Positions 10,584 to 19,144 of a stretch of DNA of 64,000 nucleotides are shown piece by piece; position 1 is the stretch's first letter, and each line of letters opens with the position of its first letter. Source of the DNA: an uncultured Oscillospiraceae bacterium (GTDB taxonomy: Bacteria > Bacillota > Clostridia > Oscillospirales > Ruminococcaceae). The notes under the pieces are model-generated. The model did not search any database. It had not been told where the DNA came from and saw nothing but the letters and a program-made list of their open reading frames with translations. The stretch is from the NCBI GenBank assembly GCA_934232845.1, contig CAKQGD010000005.1, forward strand, positions 3,134 through 67,133, read 5' to 3'. The position numbers and the translations under genes are program-made.

Positions 10584-11750
10584 ATGTCTCCTTTATACCT
10601 GTCATATGCCATTGTAGAAATACATTTGATTTTGTTTACGGCGGCAATTCTCGGCCGTCTGGATTTTAACCTTGGCTCGGAGCGCGAGGTAAAAGAACTG
10701 AGAAGAATCATTTACGCCTACTTCGCTGTACTCGCAACGGATATTTTCTGGGTGCTCGTAGAGGGAGGAGCGATTCATCCGGCTGCGCTGCTCAACGCCG
10801 CCGTAAACGGAATTTCGCTGGCGGCGGTGACCGCGGGCTGCTATTTCTGGTACCGGTTCGTATCCTACCGGCTGAAAATCATAGAGGACCGCGATATCAA
10901 AAAGAACATCTGGATGAGAATTCCGGTTCTGTTTGTGATCGCCGCGGACCTGATTTCCATTTTTACCGGATGGGTTTTTTACATCGATGCAAACGGGCAT
11001 TACCGTCTGGGCGAGTGGTTCGTCATTCAAGCCGTCGGCACTTATTTATATCTGGTGGTTTCGACCGTGCGTTCGCTGTACTGCGCAGCGAAGACACATT
11101 CCTCTCTGAAATGGAAAGAATGCTGGATTTACGCGTTTTATATGGTCCCGCCGCTGATCGCGGGACTGATAAAGGATCTCGTGCCGGGCGCGCCGATTTT
11201 GTATCTGGGCATGTTTATGTGTATTCATATTCTGTTTTTGACCATTCGGGACGGGCAGATTTATTACGACGCCCTGACGGGCATGAACAACCGCAAGCGG
11301 CTGGATAAATACCTCGACGAGCGTCTTCCCTTCGCATCTCAGAGCAATCCGCTCTTTATATTCATGATGGATGTCGACAAATTTAAAACGATCAACGATT
11401 CTTATGGACATGTCGAGGGCGACGAGGCCCTCAGGCTGGTTTCGGCTGCGCTCAAAAAAACCGCGTCGAAATACGGATCCTTTGTCGCCCGCTACGGCGG
11501 GGATGAATTCTGCATGGTGATGGAGGGAAAACGCTGCGACGCCGGAGAGGTCGTCTCCTCCCTGCAGGAATCTCTGCACCGGGAAGAGGAAAAAGAAACC
11601 GGCAGACCTTATCGCATTTCTGTGGGGATCGGCTGGACGGAATGCCGCGATCCGAACGAGAGCATTGCTGAAATTATCCACCGTGCCGACAAGCAGCTTT
11701 ATGAAAATAAGCGAAAGAAGGAAGAAGCGTCTCTTTCCGCGCCGCGCTGA
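10584..11750 (+). CDS. Membrane-anchored diguanylate cyclase (GGDEF)
   Basis: A 388-residue protein predicted to make c-di-GMP from two GTP. The first ~220 residues contain about six hydrophobic segments and form a membrane sensor with no recognised ligand domain. The catalytic domain begins at YDALTGMNNRKRLDKY. It carries FMMDVDKFKTINDSYGH (metal and GTP binding) and an intact active-site RYGGDEF. The RxxD inhibitory site usually five residues before GGDEF is absent (KYGS instead), so product inhibition may be weak. ATG with GGGGAGCGAG upstream. A terminator follows. It would act opposite to the EAL protein at 46-50 kb. Confidence 0.92.
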   Translation: MSPLYLSYAIVEIHLILFTAAILGRLDFNLGSEREVKELRRIIYAYFAVLATDIFWVLVEGGAIHPAALLNAAVNGISLAAVTAGCYFWYRFVSYRLKIIEDRDIKKNIWMRIPVLFVIAADLISIFTGWVFYIDANGHYRLGEWFVIQAVGTYLYLVVSTVRSLYCAAKTHSSLKWKECWIYAFYMVPPLIAGLIKDLVPGAPILYLGMFMCIHILFLTIRDGQIYYDALTGMNNRKRLDKYLDERLPFASQSNPLFIFMMDVDKFKTINDSYGHVEGDEALRLVSAALKKTASKYGSFVARYGGDEFCMVMEGKRCDAGEVVSSLQESLHREEEKETGRPYRISVGIGWTECRDPNESIAEIIHRADKQLYENKRKKEEASLSAPR

Positions 11751-11793
11751 AAAAGCCGAAACAAACCCTCCGCCCGCTGTCATACCTAAAATG

Positions 11794-11822
11794 AAAAGCC
11801 GCCCTGAGGGCGGCTTTTTTTT
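11794..11822 (+). terminator. Terminator after the GGDEF gene
   Basis: AAGCCGCC-CTGA-GGGCGGCTT hairpin followed by eight T. The flanking A and T runs may let it also stop the minus-strand HD gene, which ends at 11840. Confidence 0.85.
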
Positions 11823-11839
11823 GGCGTTATGCGGCTGTC

Positions 11840-12508
11840 TTATAGAATTTTGCTGCCGTTTGCGGTCAGGCGAAACTGCATCTTGAGCATTTCGGCGGCG
11901 CGTCGGCACATCAGCATCCGCTGCAGAAAAATCTCAAAGTACTCGTACATGGTGCAGATTTCCTCGTCGATCGCAAGGCTCAGTGTGATTGCGCCCCTCT
12001 CCGTCTGGATCAGAAGCTCCGCGCCCGTAACGGCGTAGTTCACCCGGTCGTGAATGTCAAAGGCGGATTTGTCCGACGTGCGCACCCGGTTGCGCCGCAC
12101 GTCCGTCTTGTCCGCGATGATCAGCGCGGCGGAGATCGGGTCCACGGCGCCTCCGGTGGATTCGTCGTGGTTTGAGATGCAGGCGAGCACCTCCACCCGG
12201 TCGGCAAGGGAAAGACCTATCCTCTCCAGAATGGAGTAGGCCAGCAGCGCGCCGTATTCGGCGTGATGGGAACGGTTGACGGCATTGCCGATGTCGTGCA
12301 GAAGCCCTGCGATTTTTGCCAGTTCGACATCATGCGCCGGGTATTGCAGCGTTTGCAGAATCCGCGCCGCCCGTTCGGCGACAAGACAGCAGTGCGCCTC
12401 GGAATGATCGGTATAGCCAAGTGTGCCGAGATTGTCGTTGCCCTTGTGCAGCAGCGAGAGAACCTCGGGGTCTTTTTTCAGCTGTTCGTAGATGTTCTGC
12501 GGCTCCAT
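11840..12508 (-). CDS. HD-domain phosphohydrolase
   Basis: A 222-residue soluble HD-superfamily protein. The metal ligands are visible as H in DHSEAHC, the HD pair in LAKIAGLLHDIGN, an H in RSHHAEYG, and later NHDEST and DPISAALIIADKTD. This resembles the family of Firmicute HD proteins with a second acidic motif, which hydrolyse nucleotides or other phosphoesters. The true substrate is unknown. I chose the ATG at 12508 (AAAGGGG upstream) over the in-frame start at 12541. It is a single-gene unit, convergent with the GGDEF gene. Confidence 0.8.
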   Translation of the reverse strand: MEPQNIYEQLKKDPEVLSLLHKGNDNLGTLGYTDHSEAHCCLVAERAARILQTLQYPAHDVELAKIAGLLHDIGNAVNRSHHAEYGALLAYSILERIGLSLADRVEVLACISNHDESTGGAVDPISAALIIADKTDVRRNRVRTSDKSAFDIHDRVNYAVTGAELLIQTERGAITLSLAIDEEICTMYEYFEIFLQRMLMCRRAAEMLKMQFRLTANGSKIL

Positions 12509-12829
12509 TTTATCAGCCCCTTTCCGACGACAGTATAGCACAAGGCGCGCCGTTTTTGCACCTTCCGTTCAAAAAATAGAAATCCGCGCCTGCAAAAAAA
12601 GAAAATACGCTGCGCACTCTCTCTGCCTTTCGCGAGAATAAAACCCGCCCGCTTTCGGGCAGGATACAAAAACGGTTCATGGGCGTGTCGTTTTGATACG
12701 TTCCATTTTTCATAAAAAATTTATGACAAGCAGGTTCCGGCAAGATTGCCGGGGCGAAATTTAAATCTGCGGCGGAATCCTTCTCTGAATCAACAGGCTT
12801 TTATGCGTTTTAATGATTTTAAATTAATT
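12509..12829. other. AT-rich intergenic stretch, nothing recognised
   Basis: About 320 bases that become AT-rich toward the DHFR-like pseudogene. No supported gene, RNA or repeat. Confidence 0.45.
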
Positions 12830-13375
12830 TTAATCGGCTTTTATCTGTCTGCGAACATAAACCAATTCCGTTATTCCATTATAAGTTCTCGTTTTTGACA
12901 ATTTCAGCTTTATCCCTTGTCCATCGGTTTCAAATAAGCGGATACCTCCGCCCAAAATGGTTGGGATTACTGAAATATAGGATTCGTCAATCATATTCTG
13001 CTCAATCAATTACTGGGCAGTCTGTGCTCCTCCGCAAATCCAAATTCCTTTTCCGTCTTTTCCTTTTAGCTGTTTTATCAAAGAGACAGGGCTTTCTCTT
13101 GTAAATCTGATTTTCTCCGAGGATGTTTCGTTTTTGTGTGTGAATACGTAAGTCGCAAACTCTTCATATGGCCAATCATTCACAGAAAGCTCTGCAGCAA
13201 TTTGATGGTATGTGTTCCATCCCATTATAACAGTATCAATCTCTTTTACAAATTCAGAATATGCATCGATATTCTCAGAATCATTTCCCCGCCCATTTAA
13301 CCAAGCTACTCCGCCATTATGGTCGGCGATGTAACCGTCAAGGCTCATAGCAATAAATACTGTTATTTTTCTCAT
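12830..13375 (-). pseudogene. Dihydrofolate reductase/RibD C-terminal-like gene broken by one in-frame stop
   Basis: The N-terminal 121 codons encode a clear DHFR/RibD-C family start: ITVFIAMSLDGYIAD, VIMGWNTYHQI and the GGAQTAQ motif. A TAA at 13010-13012 then ends the frame. The same frame continues without another stop for 59 codons and encodes the expected C-terminal half (LIEQNMIDESYISVIPTILG and GGIRLFETDGQGIKLKL), ending at a TAA at 12830. So one nonsense change splits an otherwise intact ~181-codon gene. The start has GAGGTGAG. The gene is more AT-rich than its surroundings, which suggests acquisition. It may be a true pseudogene or a sequencing error. Confidence 0.85.
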
Positions 13376-13452
13376 ATCAACTCACCTCGTTGAAATAGAA
13401 ATTATTCTATTGTTATAGTATAGCGTTGACGGCTTCCAAGCAAGGGATACTT

Positions 13453-13485
13453 CAAAAAAGCAGAGGTGTTATGCAGCACCTCTGC
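13453..13485 (-). terminator. Terminator of the DUF4340/GldG operon
   Basis: On the minus strand, AGCAGAGGTG and CACCTCTGCT form a 10-bp stem followed by TTTTTT. It lies 34 bp after the end of the DUF4340 gene. Confidence 0.85.
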
Positions 13486-13518
13486 TTCCGTTTTTACGAT
13501 CGCCCGGCAGGCCCCTTT

Positions 13519-14496
13519 TTATGCTTCGGCCGCCGAAAGATCGGTCAGCGCGTCGCGCACGGCAAGGTCCACAAGATAGACCATCCGAGAGCCGGACAGG
13601 CGCGCATAGGCATAGCTTCCGGCGCCGCTGCCCACCTCGAGCGAAAAGACGCGTTCGGCTCCGTTTGCTCCCTCAAAAACGACGGTCACGACACAAGCGG
13701 GTGTGGCCAGTCCGCATTCTTCGAGCAGCGCGTCGTCGGCCTTGTAATGGACGCATTCGCCCCAAGTCAGCGTGGTGACGGTCTGCAGCAGATCGTCGGC
13801 GCGGGCCGTGTCAACCTCGATCGCTTCGCCGTCGAGGGTTCCCTCCCACACGGGAGAGTCCGCTTCCTCATCCGATTCATCGCCGGCTTTGACGGCGCGC
13901 GTGAGCGCGAGGGTTTGTGCCGGCGTTTCAACCGTCAGAGACGATACATTTGTAAAGACCGGGATCTCCTCCTTCTGCAGCAGATCATAGAGCCCGACGG
14001 AGAACGCCTCGGAAAAGCTCGCCGGCAGCAGCCAGACGTCTTCTTCTCCGTCGAGGGAGACATAGACCTCGTCGGAGGAAATCGGGCTTGCGCCGCCAAC
14101 CCGGTAGGCGCAGCGCTCGCCGTCGGCCGCGGTCACGGTTACGCTGCGTACCGGCGCGGTCAGACCGTAGTCGGAAAGTTCTCCCGCATCCTCTGCCGGG
14201 ATTGCGGCGGAGGGAACAAGATTCTCCGCCGCCGCGGCAAGCCGAGCCGCCGCGTCTTGATCGACGGGAAAATCCGTGTCGCCGTCCCACTGCCAGACGC
14301 CGTCCTTTTGCGAGAGAGAGACGGTTTCGCCCGCGTTCGACCATTCGAGAGAGACGGCGTCGCCGCTCTGCACACAGGGGATCGAAAGCAGAGCGGGCGA
14401 TTCTTCTTCGGCGGGACGCCGCAGCAGCAGCCACGCGGCGAGCAGCAGAAGAAGCGCCGCAAGCAGTATAAAAAGCGTTTTTTGTTTTTGTTTCAT
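13519..14496 (-). CDS. DUF4340 domain protein, membrane-anchored
   Basis: A 325-residue protein with one N-terminal membrane segment (TLFILLAALLLLLAAWLLL) and a long extracytoplasmic part with repeated beta-rich units, typical of DUF4340. The ATG at 14496 overlaps the stop of the upstream GldG-like gene (ATGA), showing translational coupling. It is the last gene of a four-gene ABC exporter operon. In other bacteria DUF4340 proteins sit beside GldG-type transporters and are thought to be accessory subunits. Its exact role is unknown. Confidence 0.8.
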   Translation of the reverse strand: MKQKQKTLFILLAALLLLLAAWLLLRRPAEEESPALLSIPCVQSGDAVSLEWSNAGETVSLSQKDGVWQWDGDTDFPVDQDAAARLAAAAENLVPSAAIPAEDAGELSDYGLTAPVRSVTVTAADGERCAYRVGGASPISSDEVYVSLDGEEDVWLLPASFSEAFSVGLYDLLQKEEIPVFTNVSSLTVETPAQTLALTRAVKAGDESDEEADSPVWEGTLDGEAIEVDTARADDLLQTVTTLTWGECVHYKADDALLEECGLATPACVVTVVFEGANGAERVFSLEVGSGAGSYAYARLSGSRMVYLVDLAVRDALTDLSAAEA

Positions 14497-15947
14497 CCGC
14501 GTGCGCGCCTCCTCAGCCAAATCGCGATGCCCGCCGCGAGAAAGAGAACCGGAACGGCCAGCACAAAAAGAATCGTCCACAGGCGCGACTGTCCCGCCGT
14601 CAGAGTCAGGCGGCTCTCCGCAAGGGACTTGGCATGAATGGAAATCGCACTCTCATGCTCGCACATCCAGCCAACCGCGTTTAAAAAGAGGTCGTGGTTC
14701 GCGCCGGAGACGATCTGATTCACCTCGTCCGAAAAAGCCATGGAGGAGGTGAACCACACCAGCCGCGCCGTACCGCCGTCCGTTTCCTTGACGGCGGCGG
14801 CCGCGACAGCGAACGGCCCCGCGAGATCTCCCTCTTCAAAGTCCAGCGTTTCGGCCGAGTAGGCGGCCGTTTTGGAAAAGGCCTCGCCGCTTGTCGTCAG
14901 CAGCTCGGTCACCGAAACGCCGTCGGGAAGTGTTTCGGCGGTGACAAGACCCTGCGCCAGCGGGAAAAGCGCGTAGTATCCGCCGTCAATCAGCGGATCG
15001 GTGACCGCGTGGGAGGAAATTTCAGGCAGCAGATAATGCGCGTATCCGCGCAGGCTGTGGTCGGCGTCGCCCTCCACGACGATACCGGACACGCGGGAAA
15101 GTCCGCAGGCGGCCGCGACGGCGTCCAGATTCGGCATGGCGGTCTCACTGTAATCGGTTGCGAGCAGCAGAGAACCGCCCTCGTTCAGATAGGCAAGCAG
15201 CAGGTCCCGCTCGATTTCGGAAAGGTCGCGCGCGGGTGAATAAATCAGCAGGGCGTCGGCGTCGGAGGGGACGGCGTCTGCCGTGAGCAGGCTGAGGCTC
15301 TCGACGGCGACGTTCTGTTTTTCCACCGCAGAGAGAAGGCTTGCGGGAAGCTCGGCCTCGCCGTGGCCCGTCAGCAGATAGAGCGTCGGCAGGCTTTGCG
15401 CCGTGACATAGTCGACGGCGGAGGTCAGCTCGCTTTCGAGTGCGAAGGTAGTCGTAGTTTCACCGGTCATAAAATACTGACTGTAATCCGTGACATAAAT
15501 ATCGCTGTAGGGAATATACCGGCTGCGTTCGCCGCAGACGACGATGAGGCTGTTATTCTGCAGGGATTCGTTTGTGTACTGCGCCGCGAAGGCCGGGTAA
15601 ACGACGGGGTCCTTTTTTTCGACGCGCAGATGTTCGCCGAGCGCGGTGTACCGCTCGAGCACGCCGGAGATCACGCTGTCCTCCGAGCCGCTCTGCGCGA
15701 GATGGTAGACGGTGACATCTTCAGAAAGCCCGGAGACGATCTCCTTCGTCTGCTCGGAAATGGTATAGAGCTGGTTTTCGCTGGTGTCAAACTGCGTGGC
15801 GGACGCGGGCAGCGCCCCCACGACGAGGTTGACGGCGACGGCAACGGCCAGAGCCACTGCGGTCAGCGCCGCGCTGTAAGAGCCGACACAGAAAGATTTT
15901 GTGCGAAAGGCCGCGCCGTTCGGGCGCTGAAAAACGGGGCGCTTCAT
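14493..15947 (-). CDS. GldG-like ABC transporter auxiliary protein
   Basis: A 484-residue protein with membrane segments at both ends (about residues 23-45 and the last ~25) and a large extracytoplasmic domain. The domain has the GldG layout: ENQLYTISEQTKEIVSGLSEDVTVYHL near the start, then LPTLYLLTGHGEAELP and EGGSLLLATDY. These match the ABC-type uncharacterised transport family (DUF4350/GldG). The ATG at 15947 follows AGGAGG and overlaps the permease stop by one base. It acts with the permease and ATPase encoded upstream. GldG proteins are known from gliding bacteroidetes; in Clostridia the cargo is unknown. Confidence 0.82.
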   Translation of the reverse strand: MKRPVFQRPNGAAFRTKSFCVGSYSAALTAVALAVAVAVNLVVGALPASATQFDTSENQLYTISEQTKEIVSGLSEDVTVYHLAQSGSEDSVISGVLERYTALGEHLRVEKKDPVVYPAFAAQYTNESLQNNSLIVVCGERSRYIPYSDIYVTDYSQYFMTGETTTTFALESELTSAVDYVTAQSLPTLYLLTGHGEAELPASLLSAVEKQNVAVESLSLLTADAVPSDADALLIYSPARDLSEIERDLLLAYLNEGGSLLLATDYSETAMPNLDAVAAACGLSRVSGIVVEGDADHSLRGYAHYLLPEISSHAVTDPLIDGGYYALFPLAQGLVTAETLPDGVSVTELLTTSGEAFSKTAAYSAETLDFEEGDLAGPFAVAAAAVKETDGGTARLVWFTSSMAFSDEVNQIVSGANHDLFLNAVGWMCEHESAISIHAKSLAESRLTLTAGQSRLWTILFVLAVPVLFLAAGIAIWLRRRARG

Positions 15948-16810
15948 CAGCTCCACCTCCTTTTTTCCATCGACTGTACGGTCAGAAACAGCAGCACGCC
16001 GATGATCGACAGATAATATACGACGCTGCCGAGATCAAACAGACCTCCGGCGAAACCGGTAAAGACGTCAAAAACCGACAGACGGTTCATCACCGCGGGA
16101 AAGGACCCCGCGAGCAGGTCGGGCACCAGCACGCGCAGAGCGACGAGCACGGCCTCAAGCACTGCGAACAAAAGGACGGCGGCGAGGCTGTTTTTCGTCA
16201 GCGTGTCAAAGACGAGCGACAGCAGCAGAAGCAGCGCGGTAAAGGCCAGCAGGGAGGCGTTCGCCGTGGAAGGGACATAGTACGAAAGCGGTCCGATAAA
16301 GTATAAAATCAACAGAATCACAAAGCAGGCCGCCGCGCTGACGGCCTGATTTTCGGTGAGGGAGGAAAGAAACATTCCCAGCGCCAAGAGCGCCGCTCCC
16401 AGCAGGAAAAAAGCGAGCAGCGTCGAATAGGACGCAGCAAGAGAGACGGCGCCGTACCGCGACAGAATCAAGGGATATACGGCGATCACGGCGGTCGGCA
16501 CCGCCATCACCGTGAGAAGCGCGAAATATTTCCCCAGCACGATGCGGGTCATGCCGAGCGGCAGCGCATACAGAAGCTGGTCGGTTTTCTGGCGGCGCTC
16601 CTCGGCGATGCAGCGCATCGTCAGCACCGGCACCGCGATCAGAAATAAAAAGCTCATGTTTGCCAGCACATATTCAAAGCTCGCGTACTGCGCGCTCAGG
16701 TTGATCGCCATCGTATAGATGCCCGCGAAAAACAGAACAAACGCGGCGAACAGCCAGCCGAGAAGCCCGTGGTAATAAGAGAAAAGCTCTTTTTTGTAGA
16801 CGGCGCCCAC
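15947..16810 (-). CDS. ABC-2 type transporter permease (GldF-like)
   Basis: A 287-residue membrane protein with six hydrophobic segments in the ABC-2 pattern, starting with a cytoplasmic KKELFSYYHG helix that enters the membrane. The segment AEERRQKTDQLLYALPLGMTRIVLGKYFA is the coupling-helix region typical of this family. The start is GTG at 16810, preceded by AGGAGG at eight bases, and the gene begins 3 bp before the ATPase stop. It is the transmembrane pore of the exporter formed with the ATPase and the GldG/DUF4340 subunits. Confidence 0.87.
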   Translation of the reverse strand: MGAVYKKELFSYYHGLLGWLFAAFVLFFAGIYTMAINLSAQYASFEYVLANMSFLFLIAVPVLTMRCIAEERRQKTDQLLYALPLGMTRIVLGKYFALLTVMAVPTAVIAVYPLILSRYGAVSLAASYSTLLAFFLLGAALLALGMFLSSLTENQAVSAAACFVILLILYFIGPLSYYVPSTANASLLAFTALLLLLSLVFDTLTKNSLAAVLLFAVLEAVLVALRVLVPDLLAGSFPAVMNRLSVFDVFTGFAGGLFDLGSVVYYLSIIGVLLFLTVQSMEKRRWS

Positions 16811-16813
16811 CGG

Positions 16814-17788
16814 TCAGTCCTCCTTTTCCTGTAAATTTTCGTCCTCGGGAGAGCGCTCCTCCCCGTCGGAGGTCAGCTCGAGGAACACCTGCTCGAGGCT
16901 CGCGCGGGAATGCTCCATGCGCAGGATCGGCACCCGCGCCTCACAGCACGCGAAGAACGCATCCCGCCGCAGGTCGCCCTGTCCTTCCGCAGTCAGCACC
17001 GCGTCGGTTTCGCCGTCGCCGCGCGCAGTGAATTCCGCTTTGGCGGCGGGCAGATTTTTCAGCACGGCGCGTGCGCGCGCCTCTCCGGCGGCAAGCGTCA
17101 GCTCAAGCCGCGACGATCCCGCAAAGAGTCTTTCGAGAGCTTCGGGCGTGTCGTTGGCGGCAAGCCTGCCGTGCGACAGGATCAGAATGCGGTCGCACAC
17201 GGCGCGCACCTCGGCGAGAATATGGCTGGAGAGGATGACCGTGTGCTCTTTTCCGAGAGAGCGGATCAGATCCCGAATCTCGATGATCTGCTTGGGATCG
17301 AGTCCAACGGTCGGCTCGTCTAAAATGACGACGGACGGCTCTCCCAGCAGCGCCTGAGCGATGCCGACGCGCTGGCGGTACCCCTTGGAAAGATGCCGGA
17401 TCAGGCGGTCGGCATATTCGGCGGTCTGCGTGACGGCCATCGCATGCTTGATCTGCGCGGCGGCGGCCTGCTTCGAAACGCTCTTTGCCCGCGCGACAAA
17501 GCCGAGATATTCCCGCACGGTCATATCCGGATAGACGGGCGGCAGCTCCGGCAGATACCCGACAAGGCGCTTGGCCTCCCGGGGATTTTCAAAGATGTCG
17601 TATCCGTCAATGGTGACGGTGCCCTCGCTCGCGGCGAGACAACCGGTCATCATGTTCATGGTTGTCGATTTTCCGGCGCCGTTTGGCCCCAGCAGGCCGT
17701 AAATGTGCCCCGATTCGATCGTAAAGCTCAGATCGCAGACGGCGGTATGTTCGCCGTAGCGGCGGGTCAGATGCTGCACTTCGATCAA
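16814..17788 (-). CDS. ABC exporter ATP-binding protein
   Basis: A 324-residue ATPase. I chose TTG at 17788 because GGGAGG lies at proper spacing and the domain begins at once (LIEVQHLTRRYGEHTAV). Visible motifs: Walker A GPNGAGKST, signature LSKGYRQRVGIAQAL, Walker B VVILDEPTVGLD and the switch histidine in SSHI. The C-terminal ~90 residues form the small accessory domain seen in ABC-2 exporter ATPases. It is first in the four-gene operon. The frame is open much further upstream, but that part has no family similarity and crosses the promoter region. Confidence 0.9.
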   Translation of the reverse strand: MIEVQHLTRRYGEHTAVCDLSFTIESGHIYGLLGPNGAGKSTTMNMMTGCLAASEGTVTIDGYDIFENPREAKRLVGYLPELPPVYPDMTVREYLGFVARAKSVSKQAAAAQIKHAMAVTQTAEYADRLIRHLSKGYRQRVGIAQALLGEPSVVILDEPTVGLDPKQIIEIRDLIRSLGKEHTVILSSHILAEVRAVCDRILILSHGRLAANDTPEALERLFAGSSRLELTLAAGEARARAVLKNLPAAKAEFTARGDGETDAVLTAEGQGDLRRDAFFACCEARVPILRMEHSRASLEQVFLELTSDGEERSPEDENLQEKED

Positions 17789-17883
17789 TGACGTTCCCTC
17801 CCTGTGTTTTAAAACGACGGCGTTTCCTTTTGTATTCTTGCGCATTTGTGCCGCAAAGTGCGTCGAAACGGTTGACAAACAAA

Positions 17884-17903
17884 ACGGCGGGAATTCTCCC
17901 GCC
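17884..17903 (-). terminator. Hairpin downstream of rapZ
   Basis: CGGCGGGA-ATTC-TCCCGCCG hairpin. On the minus strand it is followed by TTTTGTTTG. It lies about 115 bp after the rapZ stop and upstream of the exporter operon, so it probably separates the two. Confidence 0.65.
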
Positions 17904-18018
17904 GCGCAAAAGCCGTCTTTTCTGCTTTCAGAGTACCAAAGGGTTGTGAAAAACGGCTGAAAATTATTCCAAAAAAATAAAAAAGAAAACCGGATAAATT
18001 GTGAACATATAAAAGCGG

Positions 18019-18879
18019 TCAGTGCTTTTCCAAATCGCGGTGTACGGCCGCGGCTCCCGGAAAGCGCCCGCGCAGATGTGCGGCGGCCAGCTCCGCAAAG
18101 GTGACCGATCGGTGGTGCCCGCCCGTGCAGCCGAAGGCCACGACAAGATGGCTCTTGCCCTCGGCGGCGTAGAGCGGCAGAGAAAAATCGAGCAGTCCGA
18201 GAATGCGTTCGAGCATGCCCGCGCTCGACGGCCACTGCATGACATAATCCCGCACGGCCTCGTCGAGACCCGTGAGAGACTTCAGCTCTGAAATATAGTA
18301 GGGATTCGGCAGACAGCGCACGTCAAAGACGAGGTCGGCCTCGCGCGGCAGGCCGTTTTTAAAGCCGAAGGAGAGGCACTCGATCGTCATCGCGCCGCCC
18401 TGCTTTTCGCAAAAAAGCCCCGCGATGCGGCTTTTGAGTACCCCGGCGGTCATCCGGGACGTGTCAAGCACGAAGTCGGCCCTGCGCCGGGCGGGCGCGA
18501 GCAGAGCGCGCTCCCGGGCGATGGCCTCGGGCAGGCGGACGGTCTCGCCGTCGATCAGAGGGTGGCGGCGGCGTCCCTCCTGATAGCGATTGATCAGCAC
18601 GCCGTCCTCCGCGTCGAGAAACAAAAGGCGGTAATTGCAGCCCGTCTGAGAAAGATGGTCGAGCGCGCTGCCGAATTCCGAGAACAGCTCGCCCGCGCGC
18701 GCATCGACCACAACGGCCATGCGGTCCGCGCCGGGCTTGGCGCGGTCGTTGAGCAGCGCGAAGCGTCCGAGCAGAGGCGGCGGCACATTGTCCGCGCAGA
18801 AATAGCCGAGATCCTCCAGCGCGTCAATCGCGGTCGATTTGCCTGCCCCGGACATGCCGGTAACGATGATAAACTCCAT
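18019..18879 (-). CDS. rapZ: RNase adapter protein RapZ (YvcJ)
   Basis: A 286-residue P-loop nucleotide-binding protein. The Walker A GMSGAGKST is near the N-terminus, right after the start MEFIIVT. The C-terminal domain carries ECLSFGFKNGLPREADLVFDVRCLPNPYY and AFGCTGGHHRSV, hallmarks of RapZ/YvcJ. In E. coli it tunes GlmS via small RNAs; in Firmicutes it binds GTP and affects competence and envelope metabolism. The ATG at 18879 follows AAGGAGGG. The usual Firmicute neighbours yvcK and whiA are not adjacent, so the cluster is broken here. Confidence 0.94.
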   Translation of the reverse strand: MEFIIVTGMSGAGKSTAIDALEDLGYFCADNVPPPLLGRFALLNDRAKPGADRMAVVVDARAGELFSEFGSALDHLSQTGCNYRLLFLDAEDGVLINRYQEGRRRHPLIDGETVRLPEAIARERALLAPARRRADFVLDTSRMTAGVLKSRIAGLFCEKQGGAMTIECLSFGFKNGLPREADLVFDVRCLPNPYYISELKSLTGLDEAVRDYVMQWPSSAGMLERILGLLDFSLPLYAAEGKSHLVVAFGCTGGHHRSVTFAELAAAHLRGRFPGAAAVHRDLEKH

Positions 18880-19144
18880 AAAAGGCGTCCCTCCTTGGAT
18901 AACCGTCATTTCTTCTGCATCCGTCCGCGTATTTATCAAAAAAGGCGCGAAGCCCTGCGGTACAGCCCCGGTAAGGACAGTATAGCACATTCCCGCGGCG
19001 GACGCTATTTTTCCGCGCACGGACGAAAAAATTTTTTTAAAAAGGAAAATTCTGCGTGTTCTGCATAAAAAAGCTTCTGTTCCCGACACTCAAAGAACAG
19101 ACGGATCCGCTTTTCAGAAGAACTCATAAAAAGGAGGAAATTTT

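Noticed and set aside
13426..14637. Plus-strand open frame of 403 codons across the DUF4340 gene
   Set aside because: The minus strand has a coupled operon gene with a membrane anchor and correct start. The plus frame lacks a ribosome binding site and crosses the terminator.
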